Assembly (NCBI RefSeq): GCF_007922615.2
Contig: NZ_CP042301.2
Location: 3,828,001-3,892,000, forward strand
Origin: Nitratireductor mangrovi
GTDB lineage: Bacteria; Pseudomonadota; Alphaproteobacteria; Rhizobiales; Rhizobiaceae
Reading direction: 5' to 3'
Length of the DNA stretch: 64,000 nucleotides
Notes under the pieces: generated by a model
What the model was told of the DNA's origin: nothing
Seen by the model: the letters and a program-made list of their open reading frames with translations, nothing else
The model's database searches: none
Program-made: the position numbers and the translations under genes
Part shown: positions 28,958-38,326 of the stretch, in pieces
Position numbering within the stretch: the first letter of the stretch is position 1
Layout: the number at the start of each line of letters is the position of its first letter

Positions 28958-29662
28958 ATGGAATTTCTGGATATCGGTACTCTGTTCTTCATCGTCGCCG
29001 CAGTGGTGATCTTCATCCAGCTGCGCAACGTGCTCGGTCGCCGGACCGGCAGCGAAAAGCCGCCTTTCGACCCCTACACGGCTGGCCGCAGCCGTGAAAC
29101 CGAGAACGGTGCCGCCAAGGACAACGTTGTTTCGCTGCCGCGTCGCAAAAGCGGCGGCGAGGCGGAATCGCCCTATGCGGCGATCGACGCCTACGCCGAG
29201 GCGGGAAGCGATCTCAACAAGGGCCTGCGGGCGATTCGCGATGCGGATCCGTCATTTGAACCGCGCGGTTTCGTCGATGGTGCCAAGCTCGCCTACGAGA
29301 TGATCGTCATGGCCTACGCCGATGGTGATCGCAAGACACTCAAGAACCTGCTGTCGCGCGAGGTCTTCGAAGGTTTTGTCGCTGCCATCAACGAGCGCGA
29401 GAAGAAGTCGGAAAAGGTCCAGTCTTCGTTTGTCGGCATCGACAAGGCGGAGATCGTCGCCGCCGAGATGAAGGGCTCGGAAGCCCATCTCACGCTGCGC
29501 ATCATCAGCGAGCTGATCTCGGCCACCCGCGACAGTACCGGGGAGGTGATCGATGGCGATCCCGAGACGGTGGCCGAGGTCAAGGATGTCTGGACCTTCG
29601 CCCGCGACACGCGGTCGCGGGATCCGAACTGGAAGCTGGTCGCGACCGAAGCCGAAGACTGA
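28958..29662 (+). CDS. Tim44-like domain protein
   Basis: 234 aa from ATG 28958 (MEFLDIGTLFFIVAAVVIFIQLRNVLG). One N-terminal transmembrane helix (residues about 5-24), a charged linker, then the Tim44/TimA domain (about 90-234; AYEMIVMAYADGDRKTLKNLLSREVFEGF, VWTFARDT near the end). Alphaproteobacterial homologues (TimA) are inner-membrane proteins related to mitochondrial Tim44, with an unclear role. Divergent from fxsA across 213 bp; mltA follows after 7 bp. Confidence 0.9.
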   Translation: MEFLDIGTLFFIVAAVVIFIQLRNVLGRRTGSEKPPFDPYTAGRSRETENGAAKDNVVSLPRRKSGGEAESPYAAIDAYAEAGSDLNKGLRAIRDADPSFEPRGFVDGAKLAYEMIVMAYADGDRKTLKNLLSREVFEGFVAAINEREKKSEKVQSSFVGIDKAEIVAAEMKGSEAHLTLRIISELISATRDSTGEVIDGDPETVAEVKDVWTFARDTRSRDPNWKLVATEAED

Positions 29663-29669
29663 ACCGGCG

Positions 29670-30776
29670 GTGCCCCTGTCGCCCCTACTGCGGCCGGTCG
29701 CCTTCGATCAAATCCCTGGCTGGTCCCACGACGAGGGCATGGCGACCGCCCACGGCGCCTTCGCGCGAAGTGCTGTCCGTTTCCTCGAAAAGCCCTACCG
29801 GACCGGTGCGCTTGGCATCGAGGCATCGGCTTTCGCCGGCGCGTTCAAGGCCGCGCGGGCGACGCCGCTTTCTGCTGCCGACGACGTCCGCCGCTTCTTC
29901 GAGGCGTTTTTTCGGCCTTGCCGGATCACGCCTGATGACCGTCCACGTGGCTTCGTCACCGGCTTCTACGAACCACAGATGCAGGCATCCGAGGTTCTGA
30001 CAGAGCGGTTCCGTTTTCCGCTTTACCGCCGTCCGGATGATCTCGTCGACGTCGGCGAAGACAACCGGCCAGCGGACATGGATCCGTATTTTGCCTTCGG
30101 CCGCCTGAGCGACGGCGGGATCGTCGAATATTTCGACCGCGCCGAAATCGAAGGTGGCGCGCTTGCCGGTCGGGGGCTCGAAATGGCCTGGCTCGCCGAT
30201 CCGGTCGATGTCTTTTTCATCCACGTCCAGGGCGCGGCGCGCCTGATCATGCCCGACGGCTCGGCGCGCCGGGTGACCTATGCCGCCAAGTCGGGGCACC
30301 GGTTCACGGGTCCCGGCGGCATCCTCGCAGAACTCGGGGAAATTCCCCTGGAATCCGTGACAATGCAGAAAATCCGCGGATTTTTCCGTGAGAATCCCGC
30401 CCGGATTTCCGAGATACTGCACCAGAACCGGTCCTTCATCTTCTTCCGCGAAGCGCCGGTTGACGACCTTTCGCTCGGGCCGGTGGCCGCCGCCAAGGTG
30501 CCGCTGACTGCTGGCCGCTCGATTGCCGTCGACCGCCTCCTGCACACCTTCGGCACCCCGATTTTCGTTCATGCACCCGACCTCGACGCCTTCGGCGCCA
30601 GGCCCTTCGCCCGCCTGATGATCGCGCAGGACACCGGCTCGGCGATCACGGGATCGGCGCGCGGCGACCTCTTCGCCGGCTCCGGCGACGCGGCCGGTGA
30701 AATCGCCGGCGTGATCCGCCACGACGCCGACTTCTTCGCCCTCGTGCCGCGCCCCTTGCTGGAGGCAAACCCTTGA
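29670..30776 (+). CDS. mltA: Membrane-bound lytic murein transglycosylase A-like (MltA)
   Basis: 368 aa from GTG 29670. The MltA domain shows FVTGFYEPQMQAS (about 91-103) and VFFIHVQGAARLIMPDG. The 3D-type C-terminal domain contains LMIAQDTGSAITGSARGDLF, with the Asp that is catalytic in MltA. It cleaves peptidoglycan to 1,6-anhydro muropeptides. The start (MPLSPLLRPVAFDQIPGW) shows neither signal peptide nor lipobox. It overlaps the Smr gene (TTGA). Confidence 0.9.
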   Translation: MPLSPLLRPVAFDQIPGWSHDEGMATAHGAFARSAVRFLEKPYRTGALGIEASAFAGAFKAARATPLSAADDVRRFFEAFFRPCRITPDDRPRGFVTGFYEPQMQASEVLTERFRFPLYRRPDDLVDVGEDNRPADMDPYFAFGRLSDGGIVEYFDRAEIEGGALAGRGLEMAWLADPVDVFFIHVQGAARLIMPDGSARRVTYAAKSGHRFTGPGGILAELGEIPLESVTMQKIRGFFRENPARISEILHQNRSFIFFREAPVDDLSLGPVAAAKVPLTAGRSIAVDRLLHTFGTPIFVHAPDLDAFGARPFARLMIAQDTGSAITGSARGDLFAGSGDAAGEIAGVIRHDADFFALVPRPLLEANP

Positions 30777-31333
30777 GCAGCCGGGAAAAAAGGCTTTCGG
30801 CCGAAGATCGAATCCTGTGGGAGCAGGTCGCCCGAACGGCGACCCCTCTGCCCGGTCGCAAACTGCCCCAACCGGCAGCGTCGGAGCCGCTGCTGGCTAC
30901 GTCAGAGGCAACCGGAAAATCCGTATCGGACCAGCGTCAGGCCACCGGTAGCCCCGGCGAAGGTGCAGGTCGTGCCCGCAGCGTGAACCAGATTCTGCGC
31001 ACGCTCGACAAGCCGACGACGCAGAAGATCGCCAAGGGCCGCGTGCCGCTGGAGGCAAGCGTCGATCTGCACGGGCTTACCCAGCACGAGGCGCACGCGC
31101 TTCTGCTCTCCTTCCTGGCGCGGGCCCACGCCGCCGGCATCCGCCACGTGCTGGTGATCACCGGCAAGGGCGCGTCGCTGGGCAGCGACGGCGTGCTGCG
31201 CCGCGCCGTGCCGTCTTGGCTCGCCACCGGGCCATTCCAGCCGCTGGTGGGCGGCTACGAGTCGGCCGCCCGCCACCATGGCGGCGCTGGCGCGCTATAC
31301 ATCAGGCTGCGCCGCGCCGGGACGGAGCCATGA
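30773..31333 (+). CDS. Smr-domain protein
   Basis: 186 aa from TTG 30773, behind GGAGG with good spacing and overlapping the mltA stop. The N-terminal half is variable and disordered-looking. The C-terminal Smr domain (about 100-186) has VDLHGLTQHEAHALL and HVLVITGKGASLGSDGVLRRAVPSWL. Smr domains can nick DNA or cleave RNA (e.g. MutS2, SmrB on stalled ribosomes). The cellular role is unassigned. Confidence 0.9.
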   Translation: MSSREKRLSAEDRILWEQVARTATPLPGRKLPQPAASEPLLATSEATGKSVSDQRQATGSPGEGAGRARSVNQILRTLDKPTTQKIAKGRVPLEASVDLHGLTQHEAHALLLSFLARAHAAGIRHVLVITGKGASLGSDGVLRRAVPSWLATGPFQPLVGGYESAARHHGGAGALYIRLRRAGTEP

Positions 31334-31692
31334 CGCCGTTCGGCCAGAAGATGCGCGAAATGCGGGCCGCGCGGGGTGTGACGCAGAAGGAGATGGCCAG
31401 CGCCCTTGGCGTCAGCGCTGCCTACCTCTCCGCCCTCGAGCGTGGCCATCGCGGGGCGCCGAGCTGGGCCTTCCTGCAGAAGGTGCTCGGCTATTTCAAC
31501 GTCATCTGGGATGATGCCGAGGAACTTGTCCGCATCGCAGAGAGCTCGCATCCACGCGTGGTCATCGACACCGCCGGCCTGTCGCCGGCGGCAACGGCGC
31601 TGGCCAACAGGCTGGCGGCCGAGATTGGTAATTTGGACGAGGAAGCCCTAGGCGAATTGAACGCGATCATCGCCTTGCGCACGAAATCGTAG
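31330..31692 (+). CDS. XRE-family helix-turn-helix regulator
   Basis: 120 aa from ATG 31330 (MTPFGQKMREMRAARGVTQK), overlapping the Smr gene by ATGA. A Cro/CI-type HTH fills residues 5-62 (TQKEMASALGVSAAYLSALERGHRG). The remaining 55 residues (SPAATALANRLAAEIGNLDEEALGELNAII) are helical and may dimerise. Its position after mltA-smr is widespread in rhizobia. Target genes are unknown. Confidence 0.9.
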   Translation: MTPFGQKMREMRAARGVTQKEMASALGVSAAYLSALERGHRGAPSWAFLQKVLGYFNVIWDDAEELVRIAESSHPRVVIDTAGLSPAATALANRLAAEIGNLDEEALGELNAIIALRTKS

Positions 31693-31757
31693 GCAACCCT
31701 GTCGGGATCGCGGCAGCGGGATCGTCCTTGGTCGGCATGGACCACGGAGTAGAGAGA

Positions 31758-32147
31758 ATGTCCGACCGCGCTATGAAGATGACCGGCTGGGTTCTGACCA
31801 GCCTCTTGACGATTTTCCTTCTCGGCGCGTCGATCGCGCCCAAGCTTCTGGGCGCTGAGATATCCCATCAGATCATGCGCGAGCTCGGCTGGCCGGATGG
31901 CTACGTGCTTTTGATCGGCCTGATCGAGCTCGGCTGCCTGTTGCTTTATCTCTTCCCCAGGACAAGCGTGCTGGGCGCCGTCTTGATGATGGGTTTGCTG
32001 GGTGGCGCGATGGCAACGCAGCTGCGTGTCGAAAACCCGCTCTTCTCCCACACCCTGTTCTCGATCTATCTCGGGCTTTTCATGTGGGGCGGGCTGTGGC
32101 TGCGCGATCCGGCCCTGCGCAGGTTGTTTCCGTGGCGCCGCGACTGA
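31758..32147 (+). CDS. DoxX-like membrane protein
   Basis: 129 aa from ATG 31758, behind GGAGTAGAGAGA; the in-frame ATG at 31728 has no ribosome site. Four hydrophobic helices (WVLTSLLTIFLLGASIAPKLL; YVLLIGLIELGCLLLYLF; LGAVLMMGLLGGAMATQL; LFSIYLGLFMWGGLWL) match the DoxX/DoxX-like family, which includes proteins tied to thiosulphate:quinone oxidation or redox stress. No specific substrate can be given. Followed by a terminator-like hairpin. Confidence 0.82.
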   Translation: MSDRAMKMTGWVLTSLLTIFLLGASIAPKLLGAEISHQIMRELGWPDGYVLLIGLIELGCLLLYLFPRTSVLGAVLMMGLLGGAMATQLRVENPLFSHTLFSIYLGLFMWGGLWLRDPALRRLFPWRRD

Positions 32148-32166
32148 CGAAGCCGCGGCGGCTTCG
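32148..32166. terminator. Hairpin between convergent doxX-like and DUF1402 genes
   Basis: CGAAGCC (32148-32154), loop GCGGC, GGCTTCG (32160-32166), exactly filling the gap between the two stop codons. There is no T-tract on either side, so efficiency as an intrinsic terminator is doubtful. Confidence 0.4.
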
Positions 32167-32169
32167 ATC

Positions 32170-33129
32170 TCAGAACAACGCCTGCAACTCTGCCAGCCGG
32201 TCATTGACCAGCCAGCCATAATAGTTCTCCTCCGGCAACCGTGGCTCCTCGCCATTGGCCACCCGTTCGGCGTTTTCGCGCCGCAACGCGCGCGCCCTCT
32301 CGACCGGATTGCCGACATTGTAGAGCGTGGCGGTAATGCCGGGATTGGCCGAGATATCGAAGCCGGCGAACGCATTGTAGGCATCGATCGACTTGCGCAG
32401 TGTCGCCGCCACATAGGGCAGCGTCAGGTCAGGATCCATGATGGTCCGGTAGACCTCTTGCGGGTCGCGATGATCAAGCTGCGGCAACCCTGAAATACGG
32501 TTCACCGTGTCGCTCATCTGCAGAGCAGTCAGCGGGTTGAGCTGGCCGATGCCAAAGGTCTGCCCAGCATAGAAGGGCTGGAAGAACACCGCGCTGAAAC
32601 GGTTGTTCGGAAACGCCTTGCCGCCCACCTGCTGGCCGCGGAACAGGCCATCCCAGACCTCCTCTCGGCATGTCCAGAGGTCGTAGCTGTCCGACAAGCC
32701 GTTGCAGACCGAGAATTCCGAGCGCTTGATGAAGTCGTCGACATCCTCGCCGTCAAACGAAAAGCTGAAGTTCGAGCCGAGGTACGAGACCGCCTTCACG
32801 TAGTAGGTCTGCAGCCGGTCATAGGCGTCGACATTGTAGGTATGCTCGCCCACGATGGCGCCGACGATATGCATCGGGGAAATGCCATATTGGCGCGCGG
32901 CGTCCGTGATCTTGCCGCGCAGCTTGGCGTCGGTCTGAAGCAGCCGGTAGACCTTCTGGTATTTCTTCTCGAAGGTTGTCTTCAGGGCACTGGTTCGCGA
33001 AGAAGAGCCGAAAGGAATTTCCGGCTGTTCGGCGTGGCGATTGCCCGGCGGCACCGGTGTTGCGGACAGCGCCGCCGACGCAATGATCGACGCCGCGAGG
33101 GAAAGGAAGACGGCGGAAAGTCTGGCCAT
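32170..33129 (-). CDS. DUF1402 family exported protein
   Basis: 319 aa from ATG 33129. The N-terminus MARLSAVFLSLAASIIASAALSA looks like a Sec signal peptide with cleavage after ALSA. The body resembles rhizobial DUF1402 proteins. ITDAARQYGISPMHIVGAIVGEHTYNVDAYD around residue 95-125 resembles the lysozyme-like transglycosylase entry helix (GAIVGEHTYN; a Glu in the expected context), and FGIGQLNPLTALQM recalls the GxxQ(I/L)xPxTA motif of soluble lytic transglycosylases. A periplasmic murein-related role is therefore possible but inferred. Confidence 0.72.
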   Translation of the reverse strand: MARLSAVFLSLAASIIASAALSATPVPPGNRHAEQPEIPFGSSSRTSALKTTFEKKYQKVYRLLQTDAKLRGKITDAARQYGISPMHIVGAIVGEHTYNVDAYDRLQTYYVKAVSYLGSNFSFSFDGEDVDDFIKRSEFSVCNGLSDSYDLWTCREEVWDGLFRGQQVGGKAFPNNRFSAVFFQPFYAGQTFGIGQLNPLTALQMSDTVNRISGLPQLDHRDPQEVYRTIMDPDLTLPYVAATLRKSIDAYNAFAGFDISANPGITATLYNVGNPVERARALRRENAERVANGEEPRLPEENYYGWLVNDRLAELQALF

Positions 33130-33266
33130 GAAACCGGAGAACGTTGCCTGTTGCCTGTCGTGCCGCAAACGGTAGGCAATGCCTCCCGAAGAGTCGAGTA
33201 TGCAAACTCGCCCTTGCGCCGCGTCTTCGCGACGGCCCGGAAATACCCCGCCCGGCTCTTGTTCCG

Positions 33267-34565
33267 TTATAGAATGAAACGCGACAAATCTGTGTTCTTG
33301 GCAAGGTCGCCGACATTCTTGGCCACGTAGTCGGCATCGATCTTCACGGTCGTGCCGGAACGGTCCGGCGCATCGTAGGAGATGTCGTCGAGCACCCGTT
33401 CCATGACGGTCTGCAGCCGCCGTGCGCCGATGTTTTCCACCGATGCGTTCAGGTCGACGGCGATGCCGGCGAGCGAATCGATTGCGTCGTCGGTGAATTC
33501 CAGGGTCACGCCCTCGGTTTCCATCAGCGCCACATACTGCTTGATCAGGCTCGCCTCGGTCTCGGTCAGGATACGCCGGAAATCCTCCTTCTCCAGCGCC
33601 CGGAGCTCGACGCGGATCGGCAGCCGGCCCTGCAATTCCGGCAGCAGGTCGGAGGGTTTCGAGACGTGGAACGCACCCGACGCGATAAACAGGATATGGT
33701 CGGTCTTTACGGGCCCGTATTTGGTCGCCACCGTGGTGCCTTCCACCAGCGGCAGCAGGTCGCGCTGCACGCCCTCGCGCGACACGCCCGCGCCCATGCC
33801 GCCGTCGCGCGCCGCGATCTTGTCGATCTCGTCGAGGAAGACGATGCCATCATTCTCGGTGTTGGCCAAAGCGCGATTCACCACTTCGTCCTGGTCGAGC
33901 AGCTTGTCGGACTCGTCCGCGATGAGGTGCTGGTAGGACTCCTTGACCGTGGTCTTGCGCGTCTTGGTGCGCCCGCCCATTGCCTTCGACAACATCTCGT
34001 TGATGTTGAGCACACCGACATTGCCGGGCATGCCCGGAATGTCGAGCGTCGGCCCGGAATTGTCGGCCACCTCGATCTCGATTTCCTTGTCGTCGAGTTC
34101 GCCATTGCGCAGCTTCTTGCGAAAGCTGTCCTTCGTTGCCGGGCTTGCGGTCTTGCCGACCAGCGCCTCGAGCACTCGCTCCTCCGCGTTGATATGCGCC
34201 CGCGCCTTGACGTCCTCGCGCATCTTTTCGCGCACCAGACCGATCGCCACCTCGACGAGGTCGCGCACGATCTGCTCGACGTCACGCCCGACATAACCGA
34301 CCTCGGTGAACTTGGTCGCCTCGACCTTGATGAACGGCGCACCGGCGAGCTTGGCCAGGCGCCGCGAGATTTCCGTCTTGCCAACGCCGGTGGGGCCGAT
34401 CATCAGGATATTCTTTGGCATCACTTCTTCGCGCATCTGGCCCTCGAGCTGCTGGCGCCGCCAGCGGTTGCGCAGCGCGATCGCGACGGCGCGCTTGGCG
34501 TCCTTCTGGCCGATAATGTAGCGGTCGAGCTCGGAAACGATCTCGCGCGGTGAGAATGTGGTCAT
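33267..34565 (-). CDS. hslU: ATP-dependent protease ATPase subunit HslU
   Basis: 432 aa. [34 protein letters not shown] opens the protein, with Walker [16 protein letters not shown] near residue 54, the I domain about 110-230, and Walker [14 protein letters not shown]. It ends FIL, matching the HslU C-terminal tail that inserts into HslV. It unfolds substrates for HslV. It overlaps the acetyltransferase gene by 4 bp and lies downstream of it, so hslV-GNAT-hslU reads as one operon. Confidence 0.96.
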   Translation of the reverse strand: MTTFSPREIVSELDRYIIGQKDAKRAVAIALRNRWRRQQLEGQMREEVMPKNILMIGPTGVGKTEISRRLAKLAGAPFIKVEATKFTEVGYVGRDVEQIVRDLVEVAIGLVREKMREDVKARAHINAEERVLEALVGKTASPATKDSFRKKLRNGELDDKEIEIEVADNSGPTLDIPGMPGNVGVLNINEMLSKAMGGRTKTRKTTVKESYQHLIADESDKLLDQDEVVNRALANTENDGIVFLDEIDKIAARDGGMGAGVSREGVQRDLLPLVEGTTVATKYGPVKTDHILFIASGAFHVSKPSDLLPELQGRLPIRVELRALEKEDFRRILTETEASLIKQYVALMETEGVTLEFTDDAIDSLAGIAVDLNASVENIGARRLQTVMERVLDDISYDAPDRSGTTVKIDADYVAKNVGDLAKNTDLSRFIL

Positions 34566-35104
34566 GTTCTGATCTCGTTCGTTTCAAGGCCGTGCTGCAT
34601 CAAAAGACAGTCTCCGGTGCGGCCGACCAGGTGCGGAATGGGACGGTAGCCCGCCTTTTCATAGGCGCGGATGGCACGGCGGTTGGCTGGATCCGGGTCG
34701 ATGATGATCGAAGAATAGCCCTCGGCGCGCAGCATGCCGGTAAAGGCGGTCACCGCCGCCGATCCGATGCCTTTTGAAAGGTTCTCCGGATCGGCCAGCG
34801 AGATGTCGACACCGACGGTTTCGGAGGGGAACTCCGCCAGCCATGGATGCGTTTCGATCCATTCGGCGTTCTGGTGGTCGCCGAGGTGCCAATACTGGAT
34901 GTAGCCGACCGGCGTCTCGCCGAACAGGATGATGAAGGGACGTGACGAGTCGCGGCCTTCCACCATGTCTCGGATGAAGCCGAGCTCCTCCTCCGGCTCG
35001 CCCCACCATTCACGCATGTGCGGCCGCTCCAGCCAGTCGCGCAGCATGGCGTAGTCGCCTGGAACGACCGGCCTGAACGAGAATTCGACGGTGTCAATCC
35101 GCAT
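34562..35104 (-). CDS. GNAT acetyltransferase between hslV and hslU
   Basis: 180 aa from ATG 35104 ([21 protein letters not shown]). GNAT fold with [14 protein letters not shown] (as in AAC(6')-like and RimJ-like enzymes), [24 protein letters not shown] (acetyl-CoA loop Q/SKGIGS) and [16 protein letters not shown]. The start overlaps the hslV end by 11 bp and its stop overlaps hslU by 4 bp. Substrate unknown; resemblance to aminoglycoside 6'-acetyltransferases is fold-level only. The arrangement recurs in rhizobia. Confidence 0.88.
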   Translation of the reverse strand: MRIDTVEFSFRPVVPGDYAMLRDWLERPHMREWWGEPEEELGFIRDMVEGRDSSRPFIILFGETPVGYIQYWHLGDHQNAEWIETHPWLAEFPSETVGVDISLADPENLSKGIGSAAVTAFTGMLRAEGYSSIIIDPDPANRRAIRAYEKAGYRPIPHLVGRTGDCLLMQHGLETNEIRT

Positions 35105-35642
35105 CGAGGGTTTCGACCACGATGTTCTGGTTGGTGTAGACGCAGATATCGGCGGCAATCTGCATCGCCTTGCGCGCGATCGCCTCGGCGTCCGTTTCGG
35201 TGTCGATCAGCGCGCGCGCCGCGGCCAGTGCGTAGTTGCCGCCCGAACCGATCGCCATGACGCCATGTTCGGGTTCCAGCACGTCGCCGGTGCCGGTCAG
35301 CGCCAGGGTGACGTTCTTGTCGGCCACCAGCATCATCGCTTCCAGCCGCCGCAGATAGCGGTCGGTGCGCCAGTCCTTGGCCAGTTCGACGCAGGCGCGG
35401 GTGAGCTGGTCGGGATATTGTTCGAGCTTGGTCTCGAGCCGCTCGAGCAGCGTGAAGGCGTCGGCTGTCGCGCCGGCGAAGCCGGCGATCACGTTGTCCT
35501 TGCCGAGGCGGCGCACCTTGCGCGCATTGCCCTTCATCACCGTCTGGCCCATCGAGACCTGGCCGTCGCCCGCAATCACCACCTTGCCGCCCTTGCGGAC
35601 GGTCACGATGGTCGTGGCGTGCATGCGGATTTCGTCAGACAT
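35094..35642 (-). CDS. hslV: ATP-dependent protease peptidase subunit HslV
   Basis: 182 aa from ATG 35642. [37 protein letters not shown] includes the catalytic Thr exposed after removal of the MSDEIRMHA propeptide (9 residues). The [14 protein letters not shown] segment is the beta-proteasome-like core. It assembles as a two-tiered hexamer capped by HslU. First gene of the hslV-GNAT-hslU operon, divergent from hisB. Confidence 0.96.
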   Translation of the reverse strand: MSDEIRMHATTIVTVRKGGKVVIAGDGQVSMGQTVMKGNARKVRRLGKDNVIAGFAGATADAFTLLERLETKLEQYPDQLTRACVELAKDWRTDRYLRRLEAMMLVADKNVTLALTGTGDVLEPEHGVMAIGSGGNYALAAARALIDTETDAEAIARKAMQIAADICVYTNQNIVVETLDAD

Positions 35643-35804
35643 CAAATGCTCCAGTGGTCAGCGCGCGGGATGCCGGTTCAACCGGCCTTATTTATGCAGG
35701 GGCGGCCCAAATGCAAATCCCGCCGGCGTCGTGGCCGCCTTGCTGGCATATTGCAGCGGCTGCTGGTAGAAGCTGCGCCGAAGCTTTCTTCGGGGAATTC
35801 GCGT

Positions 35805-36413
35805 ATGGACGCCGCTACCGGCCGCAGCGCCACCATCAGCCGCAAGACCAGCGAGACCGCGATTTCGGTCTCGGTCGAGCTCGATGGTACCGGCAAGTTC
35901 GACATATCGACCGGGGTCGGCTTTTTCGACCATATGCTCGAGCAGCTGGCGCGTCATTCGCTGATCGACATCACCGTCAAGGCCGAGGGCGATCTTCACA
36001 TCGACGACCACCATACGGTCGAGGATACCGGCATCGCGATCGGCCAGGCGATCGCGCAGGCCTCCGGCGAACGGCGCGGGATAACGCGCTATGCCTCGCT
36101 CGATCTCGCCATGGACGAGACGCTGACAAGCGCGGCGGTCGATGTTTCGGGCCGGCCGTTCCTGGTCTGGAACGTCGCCTTCTCCTCACCCAAGATCGGC
36201 AGTTTCGATACCGAGCTGGTGCGCGAGTTTTTCCAGGCGCTGGCGCAGAACGCCGGCATCACCTTGCATGTGACCAACCGCTACGGCGCCAATAACCACC
36301 ACATCGCGGAGACCTGCTTCAAGGCAGTGGCGCGCGTGCTGCGTGCTGCGTTCGAGGCCGATCGGCGCCAGCATGGTGCGATCCCCTCGACCAAGGGCAC
36401 GCTCGGCGGCTAG
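35805..36413 (+). CDS. hisB: Imidazoleglycerol-phosphate dehydratase
   Basis: 202 aa from ATG 35805 ([22 protein letters not shown]). [17 protein letters not shown] and [22 protein letters not shown] contain the two Mn-binding His/Glu clusters; [17 protein letters not shown] is the third. Sixth step of histidine synthesis. The monofunctional form lacks the phosphatase domain. The frame upstream to 35091 is a shadow of hslV. It heads hisB-DUF2628-hisHAFE. Confidence 0.96.
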   Translation: MDAATGRSATISRKTSETAISVSVELDGTGKFDISTGVGFFDHMLEQLARHSLIDITVKAEGDLHIDDHHTVEDTGIAIGQAIAQASGERRGITRYASLDLAMDETLTSAAVDVSGRPFLVWNVAFSSPKIGSFDTELVREFFQALAQNAGITLHVTNRYGANNHHIAETCFKAVARVLRAAFEADRRQHGAIPSTKGTLGG

Positions 36414-36423
36414 GAAGCGGAAC

Positions 36424-36900
36424 ATGGCAAGCTATGTCGTCATGGAACCGCCCGGCGACCGGCCGTCGGCCGATCCGGTTTTCGTGCGTGACGGATTTGC
36501 CTGGCTCGGGCTCATCCTGCCCCTCGTCTGGCTCCTGTGGCACCGGCTCTGGATCGAGGCGCTGCTTTTCCTCGCGGTTTCGCTCGGCCTTGGTGTGTGG
36601 GCCGAATATGGCGCCGGCGCCGCGATCGTGCCGGTGCTGTCCTTACTGCTGGCGCTGTTCGTCGGCCTTGAGGGTGCAGCACTGCGCCTTTTTGCCTGGC
36701 GCCGTCGCGGCTGGAACGAATGGGGCGTGGTGGAGGCTGAATCGCGCGAGGACGCCGAAACCCGCTATGTCGCCGAAGCGATGCGGGATGCGCCGTCGCC
36801 ACAACCGGCTCTGGCTCCGGCGTCGATGACGCCTAACCGTACGGCCACCTCCGGCGACGGTCCGGCACTCGGCCTGTTTGATTATCCCGGTCGAGGCTGA
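36424..36900 (+). CDS. DUF2628 membrane protein in the his cluster
   Basis: 158 aa from ATG 36424. Two to three hydrophobic helices ([57 protein letters not shown]) precede a hydrophilic tail ending GLFDYPGRG, the DUF2628 pattern seen between hisB and hisH in many Rhizobiales. Its function is unknown; its place 10 bp after hisB and 2 bp before hisH suggests co-expression only. Confidence 0.85.
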   Translation: MASYVVMEPPGDRPSADPVFVRDGFAWLGLILPLVWLLWHRLWIEALLFLAVSLGLGVWAEYGAGAAIVPVLSLLLALFVGLEGAALRLFAWRRRGWNEWGVVEAESREDAETRYVAEAMRDAPSPQPALAPASMTPNRTATSGDGPALGLFDYPGRG

Positions 36901-36902
36901 CG

Positions 36903-37553
36903 ATGCGGGTCGCGATCATCGACTACGGTTCGGGCAATCTCCGCTCCGCCGTGAAGGCATTCGAACGTGCCGCGCGTGAAAGCGGCACGACCGCCGAGGT
37001 CGACCTGACAGCCGACGCGGACAGGGTGCGCTCCGCCGACCGGATCGTGTTGCCGGGCGTCGGCGCCTATGCCGACTGCCGCGCCGGGCTCAACGCAGTG
37101 CCGGGCATGGTCGAGGCGATCGAGGCGGTGGCGATCGAACGGGCGCGGCCCTTTCTCGGCATTTGCGTCGGCATGCAGCTGATGTCGGAGCGCGGGCTGG
37201 AAAAGACGATCAGCGAAGGGTTCGGCTGGATCGCCGGCGACGTGAAGGAAATCAAACCGGCCGACCCGGCGTTGAAGATCCCGCAGATCGGCTGGAACAC
37301 GATCGAACTGACACGCGACCACCCTCTCTTCAACGGCATTGCGACGGGCTCCGACGGCCTGCACGCCTACTTTGTCCATTCCTACCAGCTTGAAGCGAAG
37401 AACGCCGACGAGCTGCTGGCCGTCACCGACTATGGCGGGCCCGTAACGGCCGCGGTCGGCCGCGACAATCTGGTCGGCACCCAGTTCCACCCCGAAAAAA
37501 GCCAGGCACTCGGCCTCGCCCTGATCGCCAATTTTTTGAGGTGGAAGCCGTGA
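36903..37553 (+). CDS. hisH: Imidazole glycerol phosphate synthase, glutaminase subunit
   Basis: 216 aa. Class I glutamine amidotransferase: [12 protein letters not shown], the nucleophile elbow [11 protein letters not shown] (Cys near residue 87), and [13 protein letters not shown] with the catalytic His and Glu. It supplies ammonia to HisF. The stop overlaps the hisA GTG (GTGA). Confidence 0.96.
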   Translation: MRVAIIDYGSGNLRSAVKAFERAARESGTTAEVDLTADADRVRSADRIVLPGVGAYADCRAGLNAVPGMVEAIEAVAIERARPFLGICVGMQLMSERGLEKTISEGFGWIAGDVKEIKPADPALKIPQIGWNTIELTRDHPLFNGIATGSDGLHAYFVHSYQLEAKNADELLAVTDYGGPVTAAVGRDNLVGTQFHPEKSQALGLALIANFLRWKP

Positions 37554-38326
37554 CGACCAAGATCCTCTTCCCGGCCATCGATCTGAAGGGCGGCGAGTGT
37601 GTGAGGCTCGAACTCGGCGCGATGGAGAGCGCCCGCGTTTACAACGCCGACCCGGCGGCGCAGGCGAAAGCCTTCGAGGATCAGGGATTCCAGTGGCTGC
37701 ATGTCGTCGATCTCGACGGTGCCTTCGCCGGTGAAAGCCGCAATGGCGCGGCTGTCGAGGCGATCCTGAAGTCAACGAAAAATCCGGTTCAGCTCGGCGG
37801 CGGCATCCGCACACTGAACCATGTCGAGAACTGGCTCGCCAAGGGGCTTGCCCGCGTCATTCTCGGCACGGTCGCGGTGCGCGATCCCGGTCTCGTCAGG
37901 GAAGCGTGCAAACGCTTTCCCGGAAAGATCGCGGTCGGCATCGACGCCAGGGGCGGCAAGGTCGCGGTCGAGGGCTGGGCCGAGGCTTCCGAACTCGGCG
38001 TCGTCGAGCTCGCGCAACGCTTCGAGGGGGCTGGCGTGGCGGCGATCATCTACACTGACATCGACCGCGACGGCGTGCTTGCCGGCATCAACTGGGAGGC
38101 AACCATCGACCTTGCCGACGCGGTAACGATCCCGGTCATCGCTTCGGGCGGCCTCGCCTCGATCGCCGATATCGTGCGCATGACCATGCCCGACGCGGCA
38201 CGTCTGGAAGGTGCGATCTCCGGCCGCGCGCTTTATGACGGCCGCATCGATGCCGCTGAGGCGCTGGCGGTGCTACGGGGCGATATCGAAGTCGAACCGG
38301 CGATGTTCGAGGATGGGCGATCATGA
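37550..38326 (+). CDS. hisA: ProFAR isomerase HisA
   Basis: 258 aa from GTG 37550, preceded by GAGGTGGAAG; an in-frame GTG at 37541 is less well placed. Beta-alpha barrel: [16 protein letters not shown] with the first catalytic Asp, [21 protein letters not shown] and [12 protein letters not shown] with the second Asp. Isomerises ProFAR to PRFAR. Overlaps hisF by 4 bp. Confidence 0.95.
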   Translation: MTTKILFPAIDLKGGECVRLELGAMESARVYNADPAAQAKAFEDQGFQWLHVVDLDGAFAGESRNGAAVEAILKSTKNPVQLGGGIRTLNHVENWLAKGLARVILGTVAVRDPGLVREACKRFPGKIAVGIDARGGKVAVEGWAEASELGVVELAQRFEGAGVAAIIYTDIDRDGVLAGINWEATIDLADAVTIPVIASGGLASIADIVRMTMPDAARLEGAISGRALYDGRIDAAEALAVLRGDIEVEPAMFEDGRS

